From Planctomycetota bacterium (GTDB lineage Bacteria; Planctomycetota; Planctomycetia; Pirellulales; Pirellulaceae), in NCBI GenBank assembly GCA_023430365.1, contig JAEZAS010000107.1:1-64000 (forward strand): a stretch of DNA of 64,000 nucleotides. Reading direction: 5' to 3'. The notes below the pieces were generated by a model, which saw nothing but the letters and a program-made list of their open reading frames with translations, was not told the DNA's origin and did not search any database. Below, piece by piece: positions 26,419 to 36,622 of the stretch; the stretch's first letter is position 1, and each line of letters begins with the position of its first letter. The position numbers were made by a program, and so were the translations under genes.

Positions 26419-28206
26419 TCAAGACGCATAGTCATCAGGAAAACGACGCACCTCTGCCCACGGGAGGTGCTGCGCTCGTTCAATCAGAAGATTAGGGCGA
26501 GTATAGGTTACGTAGAGCAAGTCTGTGGCCCGCGTCATGGCCACAAACAAAACACGTGCTCGGTTTGCCTCTTCATCGTCTGCATCCGCTAGGTTCTCCG
26601 GTACCTCTGTAGCTTCTGCGCCAAAGAGAAATACAACGGGAAACTCCAGCCCTTTCGCTGAGTGAGCAGTCATGACTTTGACTGAATCTTCTTCTAGATC
26701 GAAGCCCTCGCGGCCGTCCATTCCTCTTCCAAGCACAAAATGTGGAATCGAGGCGGCCTCAAGTGCCTCTGCGATCCGCTTGGTTCCGGATCGCTTTGGA
26801 TATAGCACAGCTATTTCACAGTATCTTGCCCTCCGCTCAGTTACCAAACGTTTCGCCTCGCGAGCGATGAACTCGGCTTGCGCATTCCACGATTCACCCC
26901 ACACAATTTGTACAGGCTCACCATGTAGCCCAAACTGTGGCAATCGGGGCTGATATGGATTGCCTTCACTGATTCCTTCCTCGCCGGAAACGTCAAACAC
27001 AGTGCTGTAAGCAAATCGCCCGATCTCATCAGTATTCCGGTAATTCACATCAAGCGAGACTAATTCAATCTCTTCTTCAAATAGGTCATCCAAACGGTTC
27101 ACCTGATAGATTGACTGCGCTGCGTCGACAGCAAACAGTAATCCGCCTCGCTTTCTGCGAAGCGTTGACTCGATAAACTCAAGCCAAGACGGTCGAAAGT
27201 CTTGCCCCTCGTCAATCAAAATGGCATCGACGCTGTTTCGCGCAACGCCGTTGCGAACTGCATCCATTAACTTACGGTACTCACGTTCCCCTTTCTCTTC
27301 GTCGGTGACAAATGGGAGCCATAGCCCTAGTCTTCTTGTCCAGCTGTGGAAAGTTGATACCTGCACTTCGGAGGTTTCTGAACCGAGAAGCTGTCGAAGA
27401 TAGTTGACTAGCGAGTTATTGAAGCAGAGAACTTGAATGTTCCATTCGGGGTGCATCTCCGCCAACAAACGTGCACGCGCGGCGATAACCAGGGATTTGC
27501 CACTTCCCGCAACTCCAGACAAGACGGTCACTCCGTCACTAATTGAGCGAGCGCATTTCTCCTGCTGTGCGTCGAGTCTTATCCGCTCCAATCGTCTCTC
27601 GTCTCGTCCATCCACGGAGACATGCTTAACAATAGAAAAGTGTGTTTCGGGGTAGAGCTTATCTCGAACGAAACACAGTTCTTCTGAAGTCAGCTGCTTT
27701 CCATTAAGCGAAAGACGGCTCTGGACGGTGCCAGCACCGAAGTCGTCCGCGCAGATAGCGACCTCCTCCGGGATACAGCGATTCAAGTTTAGCCGGACAA
27801 AATCGGAAGACGTGATTCTCGGCAGAATGATTAATCCAGAAAGTGACCTGGACGGTGTCGCGCCGTGAAGTTGCTCACGAATGCCTTCAAGCGATTTGCC
27901 CAGTTCTCCCAGCGGATCAACTGGGCCAGCCCCGGACACCGTCACCGAGCTAGCGGAAACGTGTGCGATGTTTTCTGGAGGCCAGTCGTAAACAGCAATC
28001 GCGAAAAGTCCGAACTCCGGTACCAAGGCTACAAATGGTGGGCGCCTCGATTCGCCGGGCGGGTTGTACCAAAGAAAGGCGTTTGGCGGCAATTGTCTCC
28101 GAAGCTCACGCTCGGTTTTAACGTGTAAATCGTTCACAGCCACGCGAGCTCCCGCAGCAGAGCGACCGACAATTGACATCGCAAGTTGACCCGATTCAGA
28201 CGACAT
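26419..28206 (-). CDS. UvrD-family helicase with degenerate NERD-like N-terminus
   Basis: First gene of operon A, 595 residues. The N-terminal 180 residues resemble a NERD-type module (LPPNAFLWYNPPGESRRPPF, then FGLFAIAVYDW) but lack the usual DxK residues, so it is probably non-catalytic. From about 215 comes a superfamily 1 helicase core: Walker A GVAGSGKS near 230, Walker B LIDEGQDF near 330, DVNYRNT, TAHSAKGLEF near 513 and RVLFVAMTRAT. The set is short compared with UvrD proper (about 720 residues), as in other NERD-helicases. No good ribosome binding site is seen at the ATG; a second ATG lies nine codons in. Its stop is followed directly by the NERD-pseudokinase gene. Confidence 0.85.
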   Translation of the reverse strand: MSSESGQLAMSIVGRSAAGARVAVNDLHVKTERELRRQLPPNAFLWYNPPGESRRPPFVALVPEFGLFAIAVYDWPPENIAHVSASSVTVSGAGPVDPLGELGKSLEGIREQLHGATPSRSLSGLIILPRITSSDFVRLNLNRCIPEEVAICADDFGAGTVQSRLSLNGKQLTSEELCFVRDKLYPETHFSIVKHVSVDGRDERRLERIRLDAQQEKCARSISDGVTVLSGVAGSGKSLVIAARARLLAEMHPEWNIQVLCFNNSLVNYLRQLLGSETSEVQVSTFHSWTRRLGLWLPFVTDEEKGEREYRKLMDAVRNGVARNSVDAILIDEGQDFRPSWLEFIESTLRRKRGGLLFAVDAAQSIYQVNRLDDLFEEEIELVSLDVNYRNTDEIGRFAYSTVFDVSGEEGISEGNPYQPRLPQFGLHGEPVQIVWGESWNAQAEFIAREAKRLVTERRARYCEIAVLYPKRSGTKRIAEALEAASIPHFVLGRGMDGREGFDLEEDSVKVMTAHSAKGLEFPVVFLFGAEATEVPENLADADDEEANRARVLFVAMTRATDLLYVTYTRPNLLIERAQHLPWAEVRRFPDDYAS

Positions 28207-28667
28207 GTCGAACAGTAGAAATTACGCAGTTGCCCACTCAAGAACCGCCATGCTACCAAACGAGCAGGGCAGAGACAATTTCCGCCTTGCGCAGAATGTG
28301 CCCGAGCTCTGCCCGTGCAGGTCCGGTTCAACCCGTAAAAGTGATTTCTTTGGCAATGTTCGGCAGGCCCTCGAAAATCGAATAGGCTAGTCCAACGGCA
28401 TTGCGAGCTGACCAAAGAGCGCTGCCACGTGCACGCAGTGACGCGCCCCAACAGGACTTTTACAGACTTACCGACGCTGTTTACCGTAAGCGCCCCGGCC
28501 AACTGCATCCCTGACTTGAGTGCGGATTTGCCGAGGTGCACCCGGCCGAAAACGTCCGCCGTATTTGTCGCCTTTACGCTTGCGGGAAACAAGTTTCTGC
28601 GGAGCATCGGTGAGATTGCAAACACTGAACGATGCCCTTGATGGGATGGAAATGCCACTCTCCCTGA
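28207..28667. other. Gap between operons A and B
   Basis: 461 bp separate the end of the HerA gene (operon B) from the start of operon A, both leftward. I see no gene; open frames here have no protein-like composition. It probably contains the operon A promoter, but I cannot identify one with confidence. Confidence 0.5.
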
Positions 28668-30794
28668 TTAGGTCGACTCATCCAGACTGTTGGACTTCCC
28701 CTGCCAGTCGTCGGCAACCCCTTTCCAATTCACCTCTCCTTCGAAAGACTTCCCGTCGGCTGCTTGCCGTGTCCACACATTCCAGAATTCGGGATCGTCG
28801 GATTGCGGTTGGTGCTTCCTGGGAAGGTCATTCATTCTCACCAAGACCGGCAATTCAGTCGCCCAGCCAAGCAAGATCGCGTTCTGAGAAGGAAGAGAAG
28901 GAAGTTCACGCAGCAGTCCTCGCAGATTATCTGGGACAAGCCGATGGACCAATTCTTGGTCACGATCATTGCTGATGCGGTGAAGCAAGTACGTGTTGCA
29001 CTGTGACAGCACGGTAGGAGACAGTTCTGCCGGGCGCTGGGATGAGAGCACCAGTCCCAAGCCAAACTTACGCCCTTCACGAGCAATCCGCTCAAAAACC
29101 TGACAGCACACAGATGCTGCATCGTGGTTGTCCACATCGTCCTTGTATCGCTTCACAAACGAATGTGCCTCCTCCATCACCAGCACCGTAGGGAGGCTAT
29201 GTCCATACAGTTTTCGATACCGCTGAAGAGATTCAAAAACGACTCTGGCAACGACAGCCGCAATGATGTGGACGATCTCGGATGGCACCAACGACAGATC
29301 TAGGACGCTCACGCACCCCGTATTCGCTGCATCCCCGCCCACGTATTCTCGAAGCCATTCTTCAAGGGAAATCTCGATACCATCACCTGCGACCGCCTTC
29401 ATCCGCGTATCGGCTAAGAAAGTCCGAATACGTGCAATCAAGAACTCGAGATACTGGCTGGCATTGGCCTGCTCAGCCAAGAGTTCCAGGTGATCAGCAA
29501 ACGAGGTGCCATCAAACGGAAGTGGCACGTCCTCATCCGGGCCATCAAGTGGCACGACTCCTCCCAGACCCTCTAACACGGCCGCCAACGCCTTAACTAT
29601 CGCCTCAATCTGCCCTTCGGTAAATGCCCGATAGAATTCGACAGTCTTGCCGGTACTTTTATCAACGAACGAGTTAAATGTAGCGTCTAGTGCCGCACTG
29701 ATATGGCCTTGAACTTCGTCAAAATCCACTCCGACAGCGAGCGTTTTGCGTTGTTCAATATCCTCGTACACTGCCTTCAGTCTGTATCCAAACTTTGTCT
29801 CTTCCGTTTTAATTGACCCCGCCCGCAGATCCTTCTGTATCGAGGTCATTGTGTATGCGATATAGCGTCTTAGGCCCAGCAGAACCTCTTCACTTGTAGG
29901 TTCAGCCGTCGTTGCGCGGCCAGACTTGACTTCACGAAGCGCTCGCTTGAGAAGTGGACGCTGAGCTTTTGCGCTCGCTTGGGTGAATGAGCACCATTCT
30001 GCACTATTCCAAAACCACAGCGGTACCTGCAAGGGACGTTCACCGTTGACTTCAGACGGCGCGACTCTGTAGACGCGGGCATTCAGTGCCGGATTCTTGT
30101 CCCCTTTGAAGGCGCGGGAATACTCCCCGTTCGGATCAAGCACAATAAATCGAGCATTCGCTGGCTTACCGTTCTCTGGCGTGGCTTGCTCAAGCGACCA
30201 GCGGATCAGTCCGGCCACGGAACACGATTTTCCACTGCCGGTGTTGCCGAGAACGGCTAAATGACGCCCGAAGAGACGATCCGGATCGACCCGCACTTCT
30301 GCGTTGCCGGCAAGTGGACTCGTGCCGATCTTGACCCTTCGGCGCTCACCTGATTCAACAATCGAGTGAAGCTGCACATCCGTAGGAAGCACGACGCCAG
30401 TGCCAACAGATGGCAATGCGTCTGCCCCTCTGCGAAACGTGTAGCTCTCTGCTCCATGTCGTGCTTTGACCTTTCGAAGGGTCCCGAGAGGGTTCAAACT
30501 CATCTTCCGCAGAGGATAGGGCAGATCGATTAAACCAAAGTCTTGCATGCCGCGCCGCTTCGGAAATGCCGATCGTTCGATTGTCAGCCACTCGATCTGA
30601 CCGACCAGGAAACCGTCATCAACCGGAATCAGAACATAGCTGTTCACACGAGGAAATGGGCGGGGGCCACCTGCGTTGAGAGCCACTGACTCCGGAGCTT
30701 CAATGTCGAGAACCACCTTGATTTCGTCGGGTGACACGAAATCAACCGTTCCAATACGAAGACTCTCTGCATGCTGAAACGGCGGTTGCGTCAT
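28668..30794 (-). CDS. HerA-family ATPase of a SIR2-HerA defence pair
   Basis: 708 residues, overlapping the SIR2 gene by four bases. An N-terminal HAS-barrel-like domain (about 1-160; NSYVLIPVDDGFLVGQIEWL) precedes a RecA-like motor: Walker A LGNTGSGKS near residue 187, FIVLDPNGEYSRAF, Walker B VLVMEEAHSF near 541, the sensor VLSSQRPAEL and the finger-like LLHRISNDRDQELV. HerA proteins form hexameric DNA translocases. In SIR2-HerA systems the ring assembles with the NADase and activates it on phage infection. A Leu-rich insertion (about 290-470) is longer than in archaeal HerA. Last gene of operon B. Confidence 0.88.
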   Translation of the reverse strand: MTQPPFQHAESLRIGTVDFVSPDEIKVVLDIEAPESVALNAGGPRPFPRVNSYVLIPVDDGFLVGQIEWLTIERSAFPKRRGMQDFGLIDLPYPLRKMSLNPLGTLRKVKARHGAESYTFRRGADALPSVGTGVVLPTDVQLHSIVESGERRRVKIGTSPLAGNAEVRVDPDRLFGRHLAVLGNTGSGKSCSVAGLIRWSLEQATPENGKPANARFIVLDPNGEYSRAFKGDKNPALNARVYRVAPSEVNGERPLQVPLWFWNSAEWCSFTQASAKAQRPLLKRALREVKSGRATTAEPTSEEVLLGLRRYIAYTMTSIQKDLRAGSIKTEETKFGYRLKAVYEDIEQRKTLAVGVDFDEVQGHISAALDATFNSFVDKSTGKTVEFYRAFTEGQIEAIVKALAAVLEGLGGVVPLDGPDEDVPLPFDGTSFADHLELLAEQANASQYLEFLIARIRTFLADTRMKAVAGDGIEISLEEWLREYVGGDAANTGCVSVLDLSLVPSEIVHIIAAVVARVVFESLQRYRKLYGHSLPTVLVMEEAHSFVKRYKDDVDNHDAASVCCQVFERIAREGRKFGLGLVLSSQRPAELSPTVLSQCNTYLLHRISNDRDQELVHRLVPDNLRGLLRELPSLPSQNAILLGWATELPVLVRMNDLPRKHQPQSDDPEFWNVWTRQAADGKSFEGEVNWKGVADDWQGKSNSLDEST

Positions 30795-32242
30795 TGTTCG
30801 AGACCTTCCTCAGCAGATGGCGTCTTCGCATCAGCGGCCGGTTGAGCTTGAGTCGCCCCCCACCGTGCCTTCAGCAGTTCCGCCATTCGGAACGTCGTGC
30901 GGTCGATGGCGGGCTTCGGCAGGTAGTAATCTACAAGTGTCCCGAAATCTCCAAGATGAGTGCCGATTAGGAGCGAGACTTGCGCGTGCCGTCCGAGCCG
31001 CGTGTATGTCTGCATGATGCGGCCCAATGGGTCGCTGTGTGAAATCACAACAAGATGCGTCGAGGGAATCGTCAGCATGTCTTCGATGACGCGGTTGATA
31101 TGTTCATCACCGAAGCTATACCCGAATGTAACAAGCGTACTGTTGGGGCGGCAGACGGCGGCCGCGAAGTCACGAAACAGTTCGACATACGGATAGGCAG
31201 CGGTTTCCCGGTCCTTTGCTGCGTTGGGATAGATCATCAGTTGCAGTGCGTCAACGCCATGCAATCCTGGGGCCGTAAGATATGGCGTAACGCTTTCGGC
31301 ACCAAACGGTACATTCACTCTCCGGATGTTCCGAGCTGCGTCCACCCAGTCCACCGAGCCGTGGAGCTTCGTGAAACGAGCGACCCCTTCTAGATATCGT
31401 GGCTCTCCGCGAATGCCCGGCGGATTGTAGTGCATATCAATGTCGAGCCGAGATGAACGGAAGATTGGGGCAAGCGTGCCGACAAACCGGTCCAGAAGGT
31501 GAAGCCCGGCAACTTCTGCTCCCAATTCAATGAAGCGGTCGTAGTTTGTTGTGAAGATTTGCAGCCGGTCGCGCGTCCCGGTTCGACTTGCAAAGCTCAT
31601 CAGAAAACTGACCAGGTAGTTGAGGGAGATCTCAAGCTTTTCCTGTGCCGCCGAAATTACGCCCCTTTCACCCTCAAGGATCGACTTTGCGAATTTGTCG
31701 AGCACAGTAACCAGCTCCCCCTTTAGGGATGTCGCCTTTGCTTTCAGCGCTTCATCGTTTCTTGCGACAATCTCCAATCCGCGAAGCAAGTCGTTGGCGA
31801 CCCGAAACTGGTCCTCGATGTTCCCCTCAGCACGCCCTGCCGCATCAGCCGAGCGCTTTGCTTCCGCATCTATTTCATCGGCGTAATGACTCAACGTCGC
31901 CTGGCCCATACCAGGAAGGCCCTTGCCGGCGGCCATCCAATGAAGGGCGTGAGTGAGGCCCGAGCCGACGAGTAGCGAAAAGTGTTCAGATTGGAACAGT
32001 GCGGTCAGCCACGGTTCAATCCTCGGGCGAAGCTTGTCCGGGCCAACAGACTCTTCCTTTGTGAGCCAAGAACAGCTACTGCCTTCAGCCAAGCGGAAGG
32101 CAACTTCCTCTCCACTCGCCTCATTATCTTTCCTGAGAACAATCGGTGCTTTGTCGTCCCGGCATTTGAGGATTTGGTCGTCTTTTCGCGACTCGCCCTC
32201 GGTTGCTGCGCCGGTCTCATTGTCTGTTGTCTCCTTACTCAT
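30791..32242 (-). CDS. SIR2-family NADase of a SIR2-HerA pair
   Basis: 483 residues. A charged, disordered N-terminus (1-80) is followed by a SIR2 fold: nucleotide-binding FSLLVGSGLTHA near 90, IFTTNYDRFIE (TNxD motif) near 230, the catalytic LHGSVDW near 295 and FGYSFGDEHIN near 378. A helical insertion (about 115-210) lies where SIR2 defence proteins vary. Related proteins hydrolyse NAD+ during infection, giving abortive infection. The gene overlaps DUF2130 upstream by eight bases and HerA downstream by four, which makes cotranslation likely. Residues 440-483 are Ala/Glu-rich and probably flexible. Confidence 0.88.
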   Translation of the reverse strand: MSKETTDNETGAATEGESRKDDQILKCRDDKAPIVLRKDNEASGEEVAFRLAEGSSCSWLTKEESVGPDKLRPRIEPWLTALFQSEHFSLLVGSGLTHALHWMAAGKGLPGMGQATLSHYADEIDAEAKRSADAAGRAEGNIEDQFRVANDLLRGLEIVARNDEALKAKATSLKGELVTVLDKFAKSILEGERGVISAAQEKLEISLNYLVSFLMSFASRTGTRDRLQIFTTNYDRFIELGAEVAGLHLLDRFVGTLAPIFRSSRLDIDMHYNPPGIRGEPRYLEGVARFTKLHGSVDWVDAARNIRRVNVPFGAESVTPYLTAPGLHGVDALQLMIYPNAAKDRETAAYPYVELFRDFAAAVCRPNSTLVTFGYSFGDEHINRVIEDMLTIPSTHLVVISHSDPLGRIMQTYTRLGRHAQVSLLIGTHLGDFGTLVDYYLPKPAIDRTTFRMAELLKARWGATQAQPAADAKTPSAEEGLEQ

Positions 32243-33515
32243 TTGCGCCGCTCCCTTCGAGCAGTTTTATTTCCAAGCCTTCAATTTCCTGAAGCGTCCT
32301 TCCGGCGATACCCTGAAGGTCGCCGTACATTCCGGCCGTGGATTCGATCGCCGTGCGGAGTTGCTCTTCCCGTTTGGCCCAGAGTCGCGTCATTGTCTTT
32401 CGCTCTTTTTCCAGGTCTTCCATCATGTCCGAGAACTTCTCCACGATGGCCTGGATGCGATGCCTGAAGCGCGGACCGGTCAGGTACTGGTAAATCAACT
32501 CCATCTTAGTCTGTTGGCCTTCGCTGGCTTGCCGTACAAGCGATAGCTCAATCAGCGTGTGCCGAAGCGCAATTGCCACCGGGATCACGTTCCGGGGAGA
32601 AGTGACCCAGATCCCTTCCACGAAATCGAAAGTCTCCACGTCCTTCGGTAGAGCCTGGGAGACGATAACGGCAAGTTCCGCCTTTGCCGTTCGCTGGTCT
32701 TCGCGAAGTTTAGCCAGCCAGCCATCGCTCCAATTCTTCGTTCGTTTGGATTCCCACAGAATCGTTCCGCATACTTGCTGCAATGGGCCGCAGACCCGGT
32801 GAAGGGCGTCGCCTCCATGCTCACCCTTTGGCACCGGTTCAACAACATCTCTCGGGAATTTGAGTCGGAGTGTTCCTTCGAGTTCAAGCTCCTGCACTTC
32901 GCCCTGGAGCTGCTGGGAACCTTGTTCGGCCCTGCGTTTCAACTCTTCAATCTGCTTCTGCATTGAGACAATCGTCTGTTCTTTCTCAGCAACCTTGAGC
33001 TTTAGCCCCTCTTCCGCATCAAGCTTGGCCTTCTCGCGAACGGTCGCAAGGGACTCTTGGACCCGCTTTTCAATGGTGAGATCCATTTCCCGCTGAGCGT
33101 CATCGAGTTCCCGCTGCTTGCGGATCAACTCGGCCTGCGCCTTCTGGGCTTCGGCGAGCTTCTCGTCCCGCTGTTTCAGCACTTCTTGCAGATCAGCCAG
33201 CTCCTTGGCTTTGGATTCGATGTCCGTAGCCAGAAGCTGCTTGGCCTTCTTGGCCTCTTCAGCCACGATGGTAGCCCGCTCGTCCTTGAGCTTCTTGGCG
33301 ACCTCTTCATCAATTGCGTCTTTTGCCTTCGCGAGAGCTGTTTGCTGCTCTTTGATGACAGCTTCACGCCTCGCGACTTCGGTTTCCTTCTCGGAAAGCC
33401 GTTTTTCATACTGCTCGCGCGTTGCCTCCAACAATGGCGCAGCGAGGGACTCCGTGAGTTTGATCTCGGTTCGGCAGTGCGGGCAGGTGATGGTGGGGTC
33501 AATCATGTTGCTCAC
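32235..33515 (-). CDS. DUF2130 protein: coiled coil plus PD-(D/E)XK-like nuclease
   Basis: The start is a GTG at 33513-33515, chosen because GGAGAGGAGA lies seven bases upstream; the in-frame ATG three codons on (33506) is the alternative, and the frame open to 33626 lies in the preceding gene. The 426-residue product opens with one zinc-knuckle-like pair (CPHC), then a long coiled coil (about 30-225), then the DUF2130 core, where ILWESKRTKNW near 253 supplies the E-x-K of a PD-(D/E)XK-type site. A final helical part follows. DUF2130 proteins are suspected nucleases with a rod-like arm. The gene sits between the Res subunit and the SIR2-HerA pair. Confidence 0.82.
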   Translation of the reverse strand: MSNMIDPTITCPHCRTEIKLTESLAAPLLEATREQYEKRLSEKETEVARREAVIKEQQTALAKAKDAIDEEVAKKLKDERATIVAEEAKKAKQLLATDIESKAKELADLQEVLKQRDEKLAEAQKAQAELIRKQRELDDAQREMDLTIEKRVQESLATVREKAKLDAEEGLKLKVAEKEQTIVSMQKQIEELKRRAEQGSQQLQGEVQELELEGTLRLKFPRDVVEPVPKGEHGGDALHRVCGPLQQVCGTILWESKRTKNWSDGWLAKLREDQRTAKAELAVIVSQALPKDVETFDFVEGIWVTSPRNVIPVAIALRHTLIELSLVRQASEGQQTKMELIYQYLTGPRFRHRIQAIVEKFSDMMEDLEKERKTMTRLWAKREEQLRTAIESTAGMYGDLQGIAGRTLQEIEGLEIKLLEGSGANE

Positions 33516-33532
33516 GCGGGTCTCCTCTCCGC

Positions 33533-36500
33533 TTATTTCACGAGTTCCATCAGCTTCCCGTAGCTGTTCACAACGTCGTACTTCACCTGGTCCGACGTAA
33601 TCTTCCGGAAGAACTTCCGGGCACACTCAATTTTCGATTCTTCGATCTTCCGGAGTTCCATCGACGACATGGAGCCTTTGGTTTCGGCAATGAAGTAGAT
33701 GTGCTTGACCTTCCCTTCCTGAAAGGCGATGGCCCAGTCCGGGTTGTAGTTCCCGACCGGGGTCGGGATGAAGAAGCTCCTGGGAAGTTTGGCGTAGACT
33801 ACGACTTCCACGCTGCTGTCCAGCTCCCGGACAAACTCCCGTTCGTTCTTCGAGTCAGTGAAGACATACTCGTAGACGTGGCGGCTGACGGGAATCGCCT
33901 TGCTGAAGTCTTCCTTGGGCTTCTCGCGGGTGAAGATGTCGCTCCCGTAGCGTTCATCCACCATGTCGTAAGTCAGGTGCTCGACAATGACGGTGGCCTT
34001 CTGCTCGTTGATGAGCCGAGCGGCTTTGGCGAGGAAGTCTTCCGGGTTCACCTTATATTGGCTAAACGTCGGGCCGCTGACGCCCTGGAGTATCCTGGCA
34101 ATCGTGCGGCGGGTCAGTTGCGCATCCTCGGCGAGCTTTCCGACCAGATCGTATTCGACCGCCGAATGAATGGACGCCTTGTGCGTGTCGGTGGTCGTTT
34201 CCTGAAGCTCGAATGCGTCGCCCTGTTTCATTTCGTCATAGCTGGCCGAATCCTTCTGTTCGCCACGATGAATCGTATATTGGAGCGGAGAGACGCTCAG
34301 TTCCTTGTCCAAGGTCCGAACGCACTTTTCGACGAGTTCCGGCGTGTCGAAGTGAACGGTGTAAGCCGCCTTCCGGTTGATCCGGTTCCATAGCTCCTGG
34401 AATTCCTTCTTCTGGAAGTTCGAGCTGAGCGGATTCGACTTGACTTTGCGGTCATCTTCGATTTCCGGCATTTGGGCGTCACTGAACACGCTGTCGATCA
34501 AGGCAAAGACCTGCTCGGCGTGCGGGACGAGTTCTTCTGGAAGCGGTGCAAGTTGCTCTTCCTTCTTGGCGTCGTGATAGGCTTGCGAAATCCGGTCGCC
34601 GTCGTCGGTGTAGTCGTTTTTGACGAGGTAGCGGTAAATCTGCTTGGCCAGTTGGGGTGTGACCGGAATGTCGCCGGCAGGCGTCTTGAGCACCTTTCCG
34701 GTGAAATACTCTTCGTCCGCAAGTCGGGGACGTGCCGAAAGCGATTCGCTGATGTCCTTCTGTAACGCGGAAACGAAGTCCTGGTAGCTTTCGCTGGCCA
34801 CGACCGTAAGGACGTTTGTTTGGTGTACGGTAGCCGGATCGTCCATCCGCTCACCGCGTTGATTGACCGAGAGTCGCATTCCGCGCCCGACCTCTTGCCG
34901 TCTGGAAATCGTGTTGTCGCTGTGTTTCAAGGTGCAGATGACGAACACGTTCGGATTGTCCCAGCCTTCCCGAAGGGCGGAGTGCGAGAAGATAAAACGA
35001 ACCGGTTCCTCAAAGGACAAGAGCCGTTCCTTGTCTTTGAGAATCAGGTCGTAGGCGTCCACGTCGTCGGTCTCTCCGGCGGTTTCTCCCCGCGTCTTGA
35101 ACGAGGGGTCAACCAGGCGATTGGTTCGCTTGTCGATAGAGAAGTAGCCGTTGTGTGTCTTCCCGACCGGAATTCCTTTCAGGTAGCGGTCGTACTCATC
35201 GCCAAAGAGGGTCAACATCTCCTGCATTTGGGCTTGGTACTCTTCCTCGAAAATCTGGGCGTATTCCCCCGGCTGTTCACCGCTTTCGTCGTATTGGCGG
35301 TACTTGGCCACTTCGTCGATGAAGAAAAGTGTGAGCACCTTAATCCCCTGGCCGAAAAGCACCTGCTCTTTCTCAAAGTGGGCGCGAATCGCTTCCCGGA
35401 TCTGGATGCGGCGAAGGGCCATTTCATTCACGTCGCCCGTCGCTTCCCCCGCCTGAAGCTCGACGCCATTTGAGAAGCTCACGGAATCCTTGGTGGCGTC
35501 GATGTCCGAAATGACAAAGCCTCGGTATTGCTCCAGACCGCCGGATAGATCGAAGAGGTTGTCGTTCTTCCCGAGGTTTCGATGGACCCGCTTGATGCCG
35601 CTGGTCTGCTTGATTTCCAATTCCACCTTGGCCGTCGGCGGCTTGCTGGTCGAGATCTGAATCCCGCCCACGTAGAGATAGGCGTTTGTGCCCGTGAGGC
35701 CCTTCACGGAGATGCCGCGCACGGAGATTTTCTTGACGAGCTTCTGGTTGTAAGCGTCCAGCGCATCGAGGCGGTGAACCTTGTTGTGCTCGGTCTTGTG
35801 CGTGGCCGAATATCGAAGAATCATCAGCGGGTTGAACTTGGCGAGCGATTCAATCGTCTTCTTTCCTTCCATCTTCTGCGGTTCATCCAGAATCAGGATC
35901 GGGCGATTGGCTTGAATTACGTCGATGGGCTTCCGTGATTGGAAGTCATCCAACTCCTCGTAGATGCGACGAGCATCCTTCCCGGTGGCGTTAAACGCCT
36001 GGACGTTGATGATCATCACGTTAATGCCGGCATCCGACGAGAAGCTCTCGATTTCGTGCAGGCTCTTCGAGTTGTAGATGAACACCCTGGCTCGCTTGCC
36101 ATACTCTTCCAAGAAGTGCTCAGCCGTGATCTCGAATGACTTCTTGACTCCTTCCCGGATGGCGATGCTGGGAACCACCACGATGAACTTGCTCCAGCCG
36201 AAGCGATGGTGGAGTTCAAACATCGTCTTGATGTAGCAGTAAGTCTTCCCTGTTCCCGTCTCCATCTCGATGTCGAGGTTGATCGGACTGGCCTTGGTGC
36301 TGGCCAGAGCCGTGGACAACGGAAGGTTTTGCCGGCGCTGCACGGCCTGGATGTTTTCTAGCAACCGCTGTGGCGGGAGCGCTAGATCTGTGTTCTTGAA
36401 ACCGCTCAATTCCTCAATCGGTTCCATGCGAAGTTGACGTTCGCCCTCCGGAGCACGTCCGGGGTCGACTCGGTACTGGATTCCGACCGACTTCGGCTGC

Positions 36501-36571
36501 CCGGCGAAGCAGTCCGCGACCGCCTCAACGGCGGCTGACTGATAAGCTTGTTTCTTAAATTGCAGTTTCAT
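33533..36571 (-). CDS. Type III restriction endonuclease, Res-like subunit
   Basis: 1012 residues. A superfamily 2 helicase core (Walker [13 protein letters not shown] near 104, DEAD-like ILDEPQKM near 228, SAT-type RYSATHK, and QEVGRGMR near 563) is followed by a C-terminal endonuclease: YNPDWAIAF then FIAETKGS (about 950-975), the PD...ExK pattern of Res. This subunit partners with the Mod protein encoded 51 bp upstream; in type III systems translocation between two unmodified sites is needed for cleavage. Its length and motif set are normal for the family. The stop lies 17 bp before the DUF2130 start. Confidence 0.9.
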   Translation of the reverse strand: MKLQFKKQAYQSAAVEAVADCFAGQPKSVGIQYRVDPGRAPEGERQLRMEPIEELSGFKNTDLALPPQRLLENIQAVQRRQNLPLSTALASTKASPINLDIEMETGTGKTYCYIKTMFELHHRFGWSKFIVVVPSIAIREGVKKSFEITAEHFLEEYGKRARVFIYNSKSLHEIESFSSDAGINVMIINVQAFNATGKDARRIYEELDDFQSRKPIDVIQANRPILILDEPQKMEGKKTIESLAKFNPLMILRYSATHKTEHNKVHRLDALDAYNQKLVKKISVRGISVKGLTGTNAYLYVGGIQISTSKPPTAKVELEIKQTSGIKRVHRNLGKNDNLFDLSGGLEQYRGFVISDIDATKDSVSFSNGVELQAGEATGDVNEMALRRIQIREAIRAHFEKEQVLFGQGIKVLTLFFIDEVAKYRQYDESGEQPGEYAQIFEEEYQAQMQEMLTLFGDEYDRYLKGIPVGKTHNGYFSIDKRTNRLVDPSFKTRGETAGETDDVDAYDLILKDKERLLSFEEPVRFIFSHSALREGWDNPNVFVICTLKHSDNTISRRQEVGRGMRLSVNQRGERMDDPATVHQTNVLTVVASESYQDFVSALQKDISESLSARPRLADEEYFTGKVLKTPAGDIPVTPQLAKQIYRYLVKNDYTDDGDRISQAYHDAKKEEQLAPLPEELVPHAEQVFALIDSVFSDAQMPEIEDDRKVKSNPLSSNFQKKEFQELWNRINRKAAYTVHFDTPELVEKCVRTLDKELSVSPLQYTIHRGEQKDSASYDEMKQGDAFELQETTTDTHKASIHSAVEYDLVGKLAEDAQLTRRTIARILQGVSGPTFSQYKVNPEDFLAKAARLINEQKATVIVEHLTYDMVDERYGSDIFTREKPKEDFSKAIPVSRHVYEYVFTDSKNEREFVRELDSSVEVVVYAKLPRSFFIPTPVGNYNPDWAIAFQEGKVKHIYFIAETKGSMSSMELRKIEESKIECARKFFRKITSDQVKYDVVNSYGKLMELVK

Positions 36572-36622
36572 CCGTCCTGCTCCTGCTCGCGGGCTTCTTC
36601 AACTCCCTAGCCTTCCCTTTGC

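Noticed and set aside
28134..28658. 174-codon minus-strand frame in the gap between operons A and B
   Set aside because: It mostly overlaps the intergenic gap, runs into the UvrD gene in another frame, and its composition (many Cys, Trp, Arg) is not protein-like.
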